Shown one piece after another: positions 24,351 to 32,524 of a stretch of DNA of 52,955 nucleotides. Numbering within the stretch: the first letter of the stretch is position 1; each line of letters starts with the position of its first letter. This DNA is from Hydrogenobaculum sp. Lineage in GTDB: Bacteria > Aquificota > Aquificia > Aquificales > Aquificaceae. The stretch lies in the NCBI GenBank assembly GCA_002878215.1, contig PNJC01000114.1, positions 1-52,955 on the forward strand, written 5' to 3'. A program made the translations under genes and the position numbers. Under the pieces are notes generated by a model. The model ran no database searches, was not told the DNA's origin, and saw only the letters and a program-made list of their open reading frames with translations.

Positions 24351-24761
24351 TTAAACTTTTATTTTAGGACTAAAATGCTTTGCTATGTTTATAAACGCTT
24401 CTGCCATCTCTCTTTTTTTCTGCCATTCTGATATTTCTTCCGCGGTTTTTGCATCAGATAACTTTCTCGTGGCTTCTTCAAAAACTTTGTTGTATTCTTC
24501 AAGGTCTATATTTCCTACTGGAATAGCCTCTTCTGTTAGTATTATAACTTTGTCCGGTGTTATATCGGCAAACCCATATCCTACAGCTATACCATTTTTG
24601 TCGTCTTTGTTGAAGTAAACCAAACCAGGTTTTATTTGAGTTAAAAGCAACATATGGTTTTCCAATATACCCATTTCACCATCGTAGGCTGGTATATTTA
24701 CAGACTCCACTTCTTCGGTGTATACAACGCCCTTTGGTGTAACTATGTCAACTTTTAACAT
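24351..24761 (-). CDS. atpC: F1Fo ATP synthase epsilon subunit
   Basis: A 136-aa epsilon chain of the F1 rotor stalk, which couples rotation and regulates hydrolysis. The N-terminal beta-sandwich is clear (DIVTPKGVVYTEEVESVNIPAYDGEMGILENHMLLLTQIKPG) with the typical GxxGILxxH motif, followed by a C-terminal helical hairpin. It is not next to any other atp gene, so the ATP synthase genes are dispersed in this genome. It has its own TATAAT at 24786-24791 and TATGGAGGCGTT before the ATG. Confidence 0.95.
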   Translation of the reverse strand: MLKVDIVTPKGVVYTEEVESVNIPAYDGEMGILENHMLLLTQIKPGLVYFNKDDKNGIAVGYGFADITPDKVIILTEEAIPVGNIDLEEYNKVFEEATRKLSDAKTAEEISEWQKKREMAEAFINIAKHFSPKIKV

Positions 24762-24785
24762 AACGCCTCCATATCATAAGATAAT

Positions 24786-24791
24786 ATTATA
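24786..24791 (-). promoter_or_regulatory. -10 element (TATAAT) of atpC
   Basis: A perfect TATAAT on the minus strand in the 75-base divergent gap shared with dnaN. The leader of about 20 bases contains GGAGG. Confidence 0.45.
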
Positions 24792-24824
24792 CCAGAATAT
24801 TTTTTGTAAAAAAATTAAATATGC

Positions 24825-24830
24825 TATAAT
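24825..24830 (+). promoter_or_regulatory. -10 element of dnaN, leaderless geometry
   Basis: A perfect TATAAT ends 6 bases before the dnaN ATG and no Shine-Dalgarno exists, so transcription should begin at or next to the start codon. A TTGTAA 16 bases upstream may be the -35. Confidence 0.55.
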
Positions 24831-24836
24831 TATGTT

Positions 24837-26033
24837 ATGGATTTAGAGAAAAACCAATGTAGCGTAGTCTTTGATAAAAAAGAATTTGAAGATATCGTAT
24901 CCAAAGCCAAAAATACCACAGAAACGAAATCTATACTTCCAATATTGTCAAATTTCCTTATAGAGATAGAACATTCTAAGTATTTCGTAAAAGCCACAGA
25001 CTTAGAAAACTATATAAAGATAGAAGGTAGACCAGAACAATCGGAAGTTAGCTGCACCTTGTGTATAAATTCTAAGAAACTAAGCGATATAGTAAAAAGT
25101 CTTTCTTCTGCTACATTCACGCTAACGCTTGTAAACGACACTTCAGCACAAAGCTCTTATGTCCAAATACAGAGCGGTAGGAGTAAATTTAAACTAACGC
25201 TGGCAGAAGCTTCCGAGTTTCCAGCTTTTCCAGAAATAGAAGACGATATGATATCAAACAGTATACTTGGCTCTATGCTTTTAGAAGGTTTAGAGAGGAC
25301 AGACTACGCTGTAGCGAAAGAAGATGCCATGAACCCCACACTTACAGGCGTAAATATGCTGTTTGATAACAACGATGGAAAGCCTTTTGTAGAATTTGCT
25401 GCCACAGACGGCAATAGACTTACAGTTTTCAAAAAATACTACCCCAAAGAGGAATCCAACGAAAATATAACTTTAAACAACGTGTCTTTTACAATACCAA
25501 GGAAAACGGTAAAAATACTAAAATCCATAGTAAACAAAGCATCTTTTGTAAACATTTACTACAAAAGCGGTGGCTCGTTTTTGATTTTTGAAGATAAAGC
25601 AACAGGTTGGACGTTGTTTAGCAGGCTTTTAGAAGGAGAGTTTCCAGATTACAAGATATACATAGAAAGCATAGAAAGACCGTTGAATGCCAAAATACAG
25701 CGTAAAGATTTGAGAGATTTGATAAGAAGACTTTCTTTTAGTGCAGATGGTACCGTTATACCTATAAAGCTCACCTTTGCCGACAACATTTTGATAGGAG
25801 AAACTTCAGACAGAGAATTAACAGAAGGAAGGGATGAGATAGATATAGACTATGTAGGAGAAGCTTTTAACGTAGACCTAAACGCGAGATATCTAAAAGA
25901 ATCGGTAGACTACGCTCCCTGTGACTACATAAACATATCTACCGATGACCCTATGAACGGCATATTGGTTTCTTGCGGAAACCTTGAAGAAGAAGGTTTT
26001 TATTACGCTTCTTTAATAATGCCTTTTGGATGA
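24837..26033 (+). CDS. dnaN: DNA polymerase III beta subunit (sliding clamp)
   Basis: A 398-aa clamp that encircles DNA and tethers polymerase III. It shows the three-domain pattern with an N-terminal ILPILSNFLIEIE, TGVNMLFDNNDG and the C-terminal INISTDDPMNGILV...YYASLIMPFG, where family members end in a MPMR/L-type tail. Length is slightly above the usual 370 aa, with a longer linker near residue 200. No dnaA or recF is adjacent, so this is not an oriC-type cluster. Probable leaderless mRNA. Confidence 0.93.
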   Translation: MDLEKNQCSVVFDKKEFEDIVSKAKNTTETKSILPILSNFLIEIEHSKYFVKATDLENYIKIEGRPEQSEVSCTLCINSKKLSDIVKSLSSATFTLTLVNDTSAQSSYVQIQSGRSKFKLTLAEASEFPAFPEIEDDMISNSILGSMLLEGLERTDYAVAKEDAMNPTLTGVNMLFDNNDGKPFVEFAATDGNRLTVFKKYYPKEESNENITLNNVSFTIPRKTVKILKSIVNKASFVNIYYKSGGSFLIFEDKATGWTLFSRLLEGEFPDYKIYIESIERPLNAKIQRKDLRDLIRRLSFSADGTVIPIKLTFADNILIGETSDRELTEGRDEIDIDYVGEAFNVDLNARYLKESVDYAPCDYINISTDDPMNGILVSCGNLEEEGFYYASLIMPFG

Positions 26034-26057
26034 TTTTAAAAGCTTAAAACTTAAGTT

Positions 26058-26801
26058 ATGCTTGACAACAACCAGATATTGGAAGAGCTAAGGTTAAAAG
26101 AAGGAGACACATGGCGTATCTTTAAAATACTCAGCGAATTTGTGAGTGGATTTGATACGCTATCCCACGTAAGCCCAGCGGTAACATTTTTCGGAAGTGC
26201 CAGGTTTGATGAGAACAACTTTTACTATAAAAAGGCTTATCAACTTAGCTACGAGTTTGGGAAAGGTGGTTACAACGTCATAACAGGCGGTGGACCAGGT
26301 ATTATGGAGGCGGCCAACAGAGGCGCTAAAGACGCCGGAGTCATATCGGTAGGTTTAAATATAAAGCTTCCCAAAGAGCAAAAGCCAAACCCATATCAGA
26401 CGCTCTCTATGAGCTTTGAATACTTCTTTGTAAGAAAAGTCATGCTTATAAGATACTCTATAGCCTACCTTGTTTTTCCTGGTGGATTTGGCACTATGGA
26501 CGAGCTCTCCGAAGCCCTTACCCTAATACAAACTAAAAAGAGCCCCAAATTTCCGCTTATTCTCTTCGGTAAAGAATTTTGGGAAGGTCTTGTGGATTTT
26601 TACAAAAATACCCTAATAAAACACGGTACCATCGATGAGGAAGACTTATCCCTTATAAATCTTACCGATGATATAGATGAAGCTATAGCTATAGTGGATA
26701 AGCATCTCTTAGAAAAAATAAAACTCATGGAAGAACAAAAAGAAGACATTTCTAAGGTAGAAAGATACAAAAACACGGCAAGGATTAGAGGACTTCGATG
26801 A
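26058..26801 (+). CDS. LOG family protein (TIGR00730-type)
   Basis: A 247-aa Rossmann-like protein of the lysine decarboxylase-like/LOG family. Signature segments are VITGGGPGIMEAANRGAKDAG near residue 72 and PGGFGTMDELSEALTLIQTKK near 140. Characterised members are cytokinin-activating phosphoribohydrolases or nucleotide 5'-monophosphate nucleosidases; the exact substrate is unknown here. An N-terminal extension of about 35 residues (LRLKEGDTWRIFKILSEFVSGFDTL) is typical of the longer bacterial class. It overlaps the SbcD-like gene by four bases (ATGA). Confidence 0.9.
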   Translation: MLDNNQILEELRLKEGDTWRIFKILSEFVSGFDTLSHVSPAVTFFGSARFDENNFYYKKAYQLSYEFGKGGYNVITGGGPGIMEAANRGAKDAGVISVGLNIKLPKEQKPNPYQTLSMSFEYFFVRKVMLIRYSIAYLVFPGGFGTMDELSEALTLIQTKKSPKFPLILFGKEFWEGLVDFYKNTLIKHGTIDEEDLSLINLTDDIDEAIAIVDKHLLEKIKLMEEQKEDISKVERYKNTARIRGLR

Positions 26802-27940
26802 CTAAGTTTTTACACATAGGAGACATACACGCTGGAAAAACGCTTCATAACAAATCAAGAAACGACGATGCAGAATACGCCATATCTCAGGTGATAGATT
26901 TTGTGAAAAAAGAGCCTGTGGATTTTATTCTTATGGCAGGGGATATTTTTGATCAATACAACCCGGATGCAGAAGCCACAAAAATCATCTTTGATTTTAT
27001 GGTAAGGGAGTTAAACGCTTTAAAGATTCCAGTGGTTATGATAACAGGAAACCACGACGGACAAGCTTTTTTTGAAGGTTATAAAACCCTTGCCAAATAC
27101 GCCAACATGCATTTGTTTGTAAGACCCTCTCCAGATGATTTTGTTATTACAATAAAAGATACCAATATAATATGCGTGCCTTACGCTTCTCCTAAGTTTA
27201 TAGCCAAGCTATGGGAAGACAGCGCCACATCGGAATACGCTCATAAAGTGGAAAGCTTTATAAACGCGCTCATCTCAAAAGCTCCAAAAAACACATTCAA
27301 CATATTGCTTTCCCACATGATGGTAAAAAGTGCGAAGATAACAAAATCCGAAAGAGAAGCTTCCGTAGGCGAGTATTACACAATAAATTTAAACAACATA
27401 AACGCTCTGAAAACCTTAAACTACGTTGCCTTAGGACACGTGCATAGATACCAAAAAATACAAACCACCACAGATGCATATTACACAGGTTCTTGTTTTC
27501 AGATAGATTTCAACGAAGAGGGCCAAGAAAAATACTTTAACTTTGTGATTTTAGAAAAGCAATCCACCAACAAAGTAGAGAAGATAAAATTAGATATAAA
27601 AAACCAGCTCAAAACTCTAAAAGTCGACGCCAAAAGCTTGAATATAAAAGATATAGAGGACGTAAAAGGATACGTAAGAGTGATTATAGACGATACCATT
27701 GAAAACACTAGGCTTTTAGAATCAAAGCTAACATCAGAACATATAGCTAGTAAAATATTAGAGATAAGAAGGAATGTTTTTGAAAAACCCGAAATAGAAG
27801 CAGATTTAAACAAAATAAGGGATAACCTCGTGGATTTTTACGAAGAATATTACAAAGCAAAATACCGCGAAGATTTACCAGAGGATTTAAAAAAAGCGTT
27901 TTTAGAACTTCAATACAAAGTAGAGCATACAGAAGAATAA
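26798..27940 (+). CDS. SbcD/Mre11-type DNA repair exonuclease
   Basis: A 380-aa calcineurin-like phosphoesterase. All nuclease motifs are visible: HIGDIHAG (residues 6-13), LMAGDIFDQYNPDAE, ITGNHDGQAF, LSHMMVKS and ALGHVHRYQK. It probably processes DNA ends with an SbcC/Rad50 ATPase, but no sbcC follows; an SPFH/NfeD pair is next. The C-terminal 120 residues are charged and helical and could bind such a partner. Translation is coupled to the LOG gene. Confidence 0.9.
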   Translation: MTKFLHIGDIHAGKTLHNKSRNDDAEYAISQVIDFVKKEPVDFILMAGDIFDQYNPDAEATKIIFDFMVRELNALKIPVVMITGNHDGQAFFEGYKTLAKYANMHLFVRPSPDDFVITIKDTNIICVPYASPKFIAKLWEDSATSEYAHKVESFINALISKAPKNTFNILLSHMMVKSAKITKSEREASVGEYYTINLNNINALKTLNYVALGHVHRYQKIQTTTDAYYTGSCFQIDFNEEGQEKYFNFVILEKQSTNKVEKIKLDIKNQLKTLKVDAKSLNIKDIEDVKGYVRVIIDDTIENTRLLESKLTSEHIASKILEIRRNVFEKPEIEADLNKIRDNLVDFYEEYYKAKYREDLPEDLKKAFLELQYKVEHTEE

Positions 27941-27956
27941 ATTAAAAAAATAGCGA

Positions 27957-27984
27957 TTGACTTTTCCACAAACTTTTTTATTTT
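27957..27984 (+). promoter_or_regulatory. Promoter of the SPFH-NfeD pair
   Basis: TTGACT and TATTTT with a 16-base spacer, followed by AAGGAGGG before the TTG start. Confidence 0.45.
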
Positions 27985-28005
27985 AAAGTAAAGGAGGGTA
28001 AACAT

Positions 28006-28845
28006 TTGATAATAGTGCTTGCAATTGTAATCATCGCACTAGTATTGGTAAGATTTTCTATAAGAGCAGTCCCCCAAGGAGAAGAGTGGATTATAGAAAG
28101 ACTTGGTAGATACCATAGGACTTTAAAACCAGGCCTTGCCTTTATAATGCCTTTTATAGATTACATTAGAAACAAAGTTAACGTGAGAGAGCAATTTTTG
28201 GATGTACCATCTCAAGCTGTTATAACAAAAGATAACGCTATAGTTCAGATAGATGCGGTTTTTTTCTACAGGGTCGTGGATAGCTACAACGCCACTTACA
28301 ACATTACAAACATAGATGCATCGTTGATACAATTAGCCAAAACAAACCTAAGAGCCATAATAGGTTCTATGGAACTAGAACATGCCCTATCCAATAGAGA
28401 CGAAATAAACGCAAAGCTTAGAAACAACTTATCTGGTATAGAAAGTGAATGGGGTATAGTGATAACAAGGGTAGAAATAAGAGATATACTGCCTCCAGAA
28501 ACCATAGTAAAAGCCATGGAAAAACAAATACAAGCTGATAGAGAAAAAAGAGCTATCATTCTCCAAGCAGAAGCCAACAGAGAAAAACAACGCTTAGAGT
28601 CTGAAGGTTATCTCATAGCACAAACCAACAGGGCAGAAGCCATAAAAAGGGTAGGACAAGCTCAAGCAGATGTCATAGCAATGATAGGACAATCTTTGAA
28701 AGAATCGGGAGAAACAGCTGGTTTATTACAACTTGGGGAACGTTATATAGAGGCCATGAAGGATTTGGCTTCTTCAAATAGCTCTAAGCTGATAATATTC
28801 CCAAACAGCATAATAGATGCCGTAAAAGGCCTTATAGACAAATGA
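28006..28845 (+). CDS. SPFH/stomatin-like membrane protease-associated protein
   Basis: A 279-aa protein with one N-terminal membrane helix (IVLAIVIIALVLVRF) and an SPFH domain (RAVPQGEEWIIERLGRYHRTLKPGLAFIMPFIDYI), then a coiled-coil rich in Ala/Glu/Arg (KQIQADREKRAIILQAEANREKQRLESEGY). The start codon is TTG, fixed by AAGGAGGGTAAACAT at good spacing. Homologues form membrane microdomain scaffolds and work with NfeD proteins, one of which is encoded next and overlaps by four bases. Confidence 0.93.
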   Translation: MIIVLAIVIIALVLVRFSIRAVPQGEEWIIERLGRYHRTLKPGLAFIMPFIDYIRNKVNVREQFLDVPSQAVITKDNAIVQIDAVFFYRVVDSYNATYNITNIDASLIQLAKTNLRAIIGSMELEHALSNRDEINAKLRNNLSGIESEWGIVITRVEIRDILPPETIVKAMEKQIQADREKRAIILQAEANREKQRLESEGYLIAQTNRAEAIKRVGQAQADVIAMIGQSLKESGETAGLLQLGERYIEAMKDLASSNSSKLIIFPNSIIDAVKGLIDK

Positions 28846-29312
28846 GCCCTTTTCTTTGGATACTGCTTGGCATAGTGCTTTCTTTGTTAGAACTAGCACA
28901 CCCTGTAATGATATTTTTTCCTATAGGGCTTAGTGCCATCGTAACTGGAGTTTTTGGGCTTTTAGCAGAATATTTTACAAAAATACCTTACGAAAGAATG
29001 CTTATAACCCAACTTATCACATTTTTTGTTGTGAGCGTTATAAATATATTGCTTCTTCGTAAAATCTCAAAAGAGTGGATAAGCGTAAAAACACCAAAAT
29101 CCTCTCAGCCAGAAAACGCTATACTTGGCAAGGAAGTTTACGCAAAAGAAGACGCTAAAGCAAAAACTATGATAGAAGTTGTCTCGCCCGCTCCTATATT
29201 AGGTGTGACAGAATGGCACGCCAAAGTCTTAGATGATGTTAAAAAAGGAGATAAGCTCATAGTAGTAGGCCACGAAGGCGGTATTTTGGTATGTAAAAAA
29301 GCATCTTCTTAA
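28842..29312 (+). CDS. NfeD-family membrane protein
   Basis: A 156-aa NfeD-like protein (short form without the ClpP-like protease domain). Two or three N-terminal membrane helices (residues about 3-24, 28-48 and 55-72) precede a soluble OB-fold domain (ILGKEVYAKEDAKAKTMIEVVSPAPILGVTEWHAKVLDDVKKGDKLIVVGHEGGILVCKK). It is translationally coupled to the SPFH gene, the usual partner. Likely a membrane quality-control or microdomain complex. Confidence 0.9.
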   Translation: MSPFLWILLGIVLSLLELAHPVMIFFPIGLSAIVTGVFGLLAEYFTKIPYERMLITQLITFFVVSVINILLLRKISKEWISVKTPKSSQPENAILGKEVYAKEDAKAKTMIEVVSPAPILGVTEWHAKVLDDVKKGDKLIVVGHEGGILVCKKASS

Positions 29313-29325
29313 AATATTTTCGTGC

Positions 29326-29331
29326 TATCAT
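29326..29331 (+). promoter_or_regulatory. -10 element before the Cys-rich lipoprotein
   Basis: TATCAT ends 8 bases before the ATG at 29340 and no Shine-Dalgarno is present; leaderless geometry. Confidence 0.35.
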
Positions 29332-29339
29332 ATTTAACT

Positions 29340-29552
29340 ATGAGAAAAAAGCTTACTATGTTAGGTATTTTTAGTCTTATTTTAGTTGGATGCTCTCATC
29401 AAGCCAAAACCAATCAAAACACAAGCGCATCGCAAAGCTCTGAAAAGCCCCCTCAAGCTGTATCTTGCAAAGATTATTGCAAAGAGCAGTGCCAAGGGCT
29501 TACCCAAAGCTGTGAAACAAACTGTCTAAACGCTTGCTACCCAACTCCTTAA
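29340..29552 (+). CDS. Small cysteine-rich lipoprotein
   Basis: A 70-aa predicted lipoprotein: short basic start MRKKL, hydrophobic core and lipobox LVGC with acylated Cys18, then a Gln/Ser-rich linker. It ends in a regular cysteine array: C-x3-C-x3-C, six residues, C-x3-C-x3-C (CKDYCKEQCQ...CETNCLNACYP). The track starts at a GTG (29322), but the ATG at 29340 gives a proper signal peptide and fits the -10 spacing. No family recognised. The array could form a disulfide-locked helical hairpin or bind metal in the periplasm or at the outer membrane. Confidence 0.72.
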   Translation: MRKKLTMLGIFSLILVGCSHQAKTNQNTSASQSSEKPPQAVSCKDYCKEQCQGLTQSCETNCLNACYPTP

Positions 29553-29556
29553 ATCA

Positions 29557-29562
29557 TATATT
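29557..29562 (+). promoter_or_regulatory. -10 element before the dienelactone hydrolase gene
   Basis: TATATT ends 6 bases before the ATG at 29569, which is itself directly preceded by TATAAT. No Shine-Dalgarno; leaderless geometry. Confidence 0.35.
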
Positions 29563-29568
29563 TATAAT

Positions 29569-30282
29569 ATGATAGCCGAAGATTTTGAATACAATTCCTC
29601 TGATATAGTTTGCGAAGGATACATAGCTTACGAAGAAAGCTCTAATATAAAAAGACCGGGTATATTGGTAGTCCCAAATTGGATGGGTGTAGGTGATTTT
29701 GTAAAAGAAAAGTGTAGAGCCTTGGCTTCTTTAGGCTACATAGCCTTAGGTGTGGATGTTTATGGAAAAGGTGTAAGACCAAAAAACAGAGAAGAGGCAG
29801 CTAAGCTATCATCATCTTACAAAGAAAACTACCGTCTTTTAAGAAAAAGACTCTTAGACGCTATGGAAGCTCTCAAGGGCTTTGAGCTTTTAAAAGAGGG
29901 TTATATAGGTGCTATTGGGTATTGCTTTGGCGGAACCGCCGTTTTAGAGCTTGCAAGAGAAGGAGTAGATGTAAAAGGAGTGGTTAGTTTTCACGGTGGG
30001 CTTTCTACGTTGGATATCAGCAGAAATCCTGTAAAAGCTAAGATCTTGGTTTGTCATGGAGTAGATGATCCCTTTGTGCCTATATCTCAAGTGGAAGATT
30101 TTATAAAGGAAATGAACGAAAGAAAAGCAGACTACCAAATCATAATGTATAGCGATGCGGTGCACTCTTTTACAGAAAAAGCAGCCGGAAACGATAAATC
30201 AAAGGGCAGTGCTTACAACGAGCTTGCCGATAAGCGTTCCTGGAACCACATGCTTTTATTCTTCCAAGAGATATTTAGATGA
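29569..30282 (+). CDS. Dienelactone hydrolase family protein
   Basis: A 237-aa alpha/beta hydrolase. The nucleophile elbow is [13 protein letters not shown] (G-x-C-x-G) near residue 118, the acid lies in [10 protein letters not shown], and the histidine in [15 protein letters not shown] near 198, so the Cys-Asp-His triad is intact. Homologues hydrolyse lactone or ester substrates; the natural substrate is unknown. It overlaps the DUF488 gene by four bases. Confidence 0.92.
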   Translation: MIAEDFEYNSSDIVCEGYIAYEESSNIKRPGILVVPNWMGVGDFVKEKCRALASLGYIALGVDVYGKGVRPKNREEAAKLSSSYKENYRLLRKRLLDAMEALKGFELLKEGYIGAIGYCFGGTAVLELAREGVDVKGVVSFHGGLSTLDISRNPVKAKILVCHGVDDPFVPISQVEDFIKEMNERKADYQIIMYSDAVHSFTEKAAGNDKSKGSAYNELADKRSWNHMLLFFQEIFR

Positions 30283-30620
30283 TCAAAACAAAAAGAGTGT
30301 ATGAGTCAAAGGAAGATGCTGATGGTTTAAGGATTTTAGTGGATAGACTTTGGCCAAGGGGTGTAAAAAAAGACAATATAGATTTATGGCTAAAAGACAT
30401 AGCTCCTTCAGATGAGCTTAGAAAGTTTTACCATGAGACGAAAGATTTTGAGGCTTTTAAGGGAAAATATATAGAAGAGCTTCAAAAAAAAGATATAAAA
30501 GAGCTCTTAAATTTAATCAAACAAAACACTATAACGCTTTTATACGCTTCAAAAGAACCCAAAAACAACGCCACCGTCTTAAAGGAGTATTTGGAGTGGA
30601 CATTAGAAAAGCAAAAATAA
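30279..30620 (+). CDS. DUF488 family protein (YeaO-like)
   Basis: A 113-aa protein that matches the YeaO/DUF488 family: [51 protein letters not shown] near the start and [21 protein letters not shown] near the end. Biochemical function is not established. It is translationally coupled to the dienelactone hydrolase upstream and overlaps the GNAT gene by 25 bases. Confidence 0.9.
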   Translation: MIKTKRVYESKEDADGLRILVDRLWPRGVKKDNIDLWLKDIAPSDELRKFYHETKDFEAFKGKYIEELQKKDIKELLNLIKQNTITLLYASKEPKNNATVLKEYLEWTLEKQK

Positions 30621-31054
30621 AAGACGCCCCATTTATACATGAGCTTATAAATGAGTATGCCAAAGAGGGAATTTTGCTACCAAGGTCACTTAGCTCAATA
30701 TATGAAAATATAAGAGATTTTTTTGTAGCAACAGACAATGAAAAGGTGATAGGTGTTTGTGCTCTTCATATAGTATGGGAAGATTTGGCTGAGATAAAAT
30801 CTTTGGCGGTAGAAAAAAATTACGTCAAAAGGGGCATAGGTAAAGCCCTTGTGGAAAGATGCTTAGAAGATGCATCATATTATGACATAAAAACGGTTTT
30901 TGTCCTTACTTACCAAGTGGATTTCTTTAAAAAGATGGGATTTAAACTTATACAGAAAGAGACATTACCTCACAAAATATGGGGAGAGTGCATAAACTGC
31001 TCTAAGTTTCCTTCCTGCGATGAAATAGCTATGTCTAAGCTTTTAAAAGCCTAA
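30596..31054 (+). CDS. GNAT acetyltransferase, N-acetylglutamate synthase-like
   Basis: A 152-aa GNAT-fold enzyme. The acetyl-CoA loop is [20 protein letters not shown] near residue 79. The C-terminal [25 protein letters not shown] is characteristic of the short ArgA-type N-acetylglutamate synthases of many thermophiles, the first step of arginine synthesis. The start is GTG, supported by AAAGGAG eight bases upstream inside the DUF488 gene. The ArgA assignment rests on the C-terminal motif; other GNAT roles remain possible. Confidence 0.85.
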   Translation: MDIRKAKIKDAPFIHELINEYAKEGILLPRSLSSIYENIRDFFVATDNEKVIGVCALHIVWEDLAEIKSLAVEKNYVKRGIGKALVERCLEDASYYDIKTVFVLTYQVDFFKKMGFKLIQKETLPHKIWGECINCSKFPSCDEIAMSKLLKA

Positions 31055-31060
31055 AAACGT

Positions 31061-31066
31061 TATAAT
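31061..31066 (+). promoter_or_regulatory. -10 element of the LMW-phosphatase-like gene, leaderless geometry
   Basis: A perfect TATAAT ends 6 bases before the ATG; no Shine-Dalgarno. Confidence 0.5.
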
Positions 31067-31072
31067 ATAAAT

Positions 31073-31486
31073 ATGAAAATAGGTTTTGTATGCGATAAAC
31101 ATTCAAATAGAAGCGTAATAGCAGAAGGGTTGGCTATAAAAATATTAAAAGAGTTGGGTTTAAAAGCAGAGGTTTATTCGGCAAGCTTAGAGCCAGACAA
31201 AGAAATAGCAGAGATCACTTTGGAGCTTTTGAAAGAAAAAGGATTAAACGTAGCCAACGTTAAAAACAATACGTTGGAAGATATACCTTATGAAGAGTTA
31301 GATGTGCTTGTAATGATATGCGACAAATTAGACAAAACCTGTCCCTATACAATATCTCACAAAAGGCGAGAAACTTGGCTTGTGGAAGAGCCTCATCCTC
31401 TTACAAGGGAAGAGTTAAAAAGAACTATAGACAAAATAGAAAGATTTTTGAAGGATTTGTTTAGATATGATAAGCTATCCAAATGA
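31073..31486 (+). CDS. Low-molecular-weight phosphatase/arsenate reductase-like protein
   Basis: A 137-aa protein of the LMW tyrosine phosphatase/ArsC fold. The N-terminal P-loop is C7-DKHSN-R13-S (C-x5-R), embedded in IGFVCDKHSNRSVIAEGLA. The usual G-N sequence in the loop is replaced, and the C-terminal DP acid motif appears as WLVEEPHPLT. Extra cysteines are at MICDKLDKTCPY, reminiscent of the resolving cysteines of thioredoxin-linked ArsC. Substrate unknown. It overlaps the GT4 gene by four bases. Confidence 0.78.
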   Translation: MKIGFVCDKHSNRSVIAEGLAIKILKELGLKAEVYSASLEPDKEIAEITLELLKEKGLNVANVKNNTLEDIPYEELDVLVMICDKLDKTCPYTISHKRRETWLVEEPHPLTREELKRTIDKIERFLKDLFRYDKLSK

Positions 31487-32517
31487 AAAAAATACTATGG
31501 TTAGCCACCAATGAAAACCCAAATTTTGGTGGGATAGAACTTCACAGCGTAACTTTTATAAAAGCCATAAAGCAAAGAGGTTTTGACGTAAGTTTATGCT
31601 TATCCAAAGGCAACTACGTAGATAAAAATACACATGAAATTGAAAAATGCTATACAACCACCCGCTATTCTCTTGATTTAAAAGCTTTTAGAAAGATATA
31701 CGAATTTGCAAAAAAAATAAACCCAGATGTCATAGTAGCCAACAACGCCAAGGAGTATGAAATAGCTCTTGTCGTATCGAGGTTTTTAAGAAAAAAGGTT
31801 ATAGCTTTCAGGCATATGGAGAATTTAAAAAACCCTTTAGTGGCAAGGCTAATACTATCAAACATGGATATAGTCTATACAGTAAGCGAAAAACTAAGAC
31901 AAGAGCTTTTGTCAAAAGGGGTTAAAGAAGATAAACTAAGAGTACTTTACAACATAGTAGAAGAAGGAAACCCTAAAAAGCAAAATACAGATAATATAAA
32001 GGTTCTTTTTGTAGGGAAAGTCATAGAAGCTAAAGGCATTTGGGAGTTTTTACATCTTGCCAAAGAGCTAAAACCCTATAAAGAGTTTGAATTTTATGTG
32101 GTGGGAGACGGCCAAGAGCTAATGAAAGCAAAAGCTTTTTCAGAAGAAAACGGTTTAAATGTAAATTTTGCAGGCTTTCAAAAAGATGTTTACCCTTATT
32201 ATCAGGCCGCGGATATTGTCTTGATACTATCAAAGTACGATGAGGCCATGACAAGGGTCGTCATAGAAGCTTTGGCCAACGGTTGTGCCGTTGTGGGTTC
32301 AATCGTCGGCGGTATAAAAGAAGCAATAGAAGAAGGTAAGAACGGTTTTCTGGTAAACCCAACTAATATAAAAGCCATAAAAGACGCCGTTCTTTCCTTT
32401 AGAGATAAAAACAAGCTTTTAGAAGCTCAAAAATACTCTTACGAGATATATAAAAGAAAGTTCTCAAAAGAAGCCATTTTAAATAAGTTTGAAAAGGATA
32501 TATTAAATCTGATATGA
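31483..32517 (+). CDS. GT4-family glycosyltransferase
   Basis: A 344-aa GT-B glycosyltransferase. The N-terminal domain begins KILWLATNENPNFGGIELHSVTF. The C-terminal nucleotide-sugar domain has VLFVGKVIEAKGIWEFLHLAKEL and the E-x7-E region DEAMTRVVIEALANGCAVVGSIVGGIKEAIEEGKNGFLV near residue 255. It probably adds a sugar to a cell-surface glycan. Translation is coupled to the LMW-phosphatase-like gene, so the pair may act together on surface polysaccharide. Confidence 0.9.
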   Translation: MKKILWLATNENPNFGGIELHSVTFIKAIKQRGFDVSLCLSKGNYVDKNTHEIEKCYTTTRYSLDLKAFRKIYEFAKKINPDVIVANNAKEYEIALVVSRFLRKKVIAFRHMENLKNPLVARLILSNMDIVYTVSEKLRQELLSKGVKEDKLRVLYNIVEEGNPKKQNTDNIKVLFVGKVIEAKGIWEFLHLAKELKPYKEFEFYVVGDGQELMKAKAFSEENGLNVNFAGFQKDVYPYYQAADIVLILSKYDEAMTRVVIEALANGCAVVGSIVGGIKEAIEEGKNGFLVNPTNIKAIKDAVLSFRDKNKLLEAQKYSYEIYKRKFSKEAILNKFEKDILNLI

Positions 32518-32518
32518 T
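32513..32518 (+). promoter_or_regulatory. -10 element of the 441-aa gene, leaderless geometry
   Basis: TATGAT ends 6 bases before the ATG; it overlaps the GT4 stop region and no Shine-Dalgarno is seen. Confidence 0.4.
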
Positions 32519-32524
32519 ATACCT

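Noticed and set aside
24762-24836. Replication origin next to dnaN
   Set aside because: Only 75 bases with no DnaA-box-like TTATCCACA repeats, and dnaA is not present.
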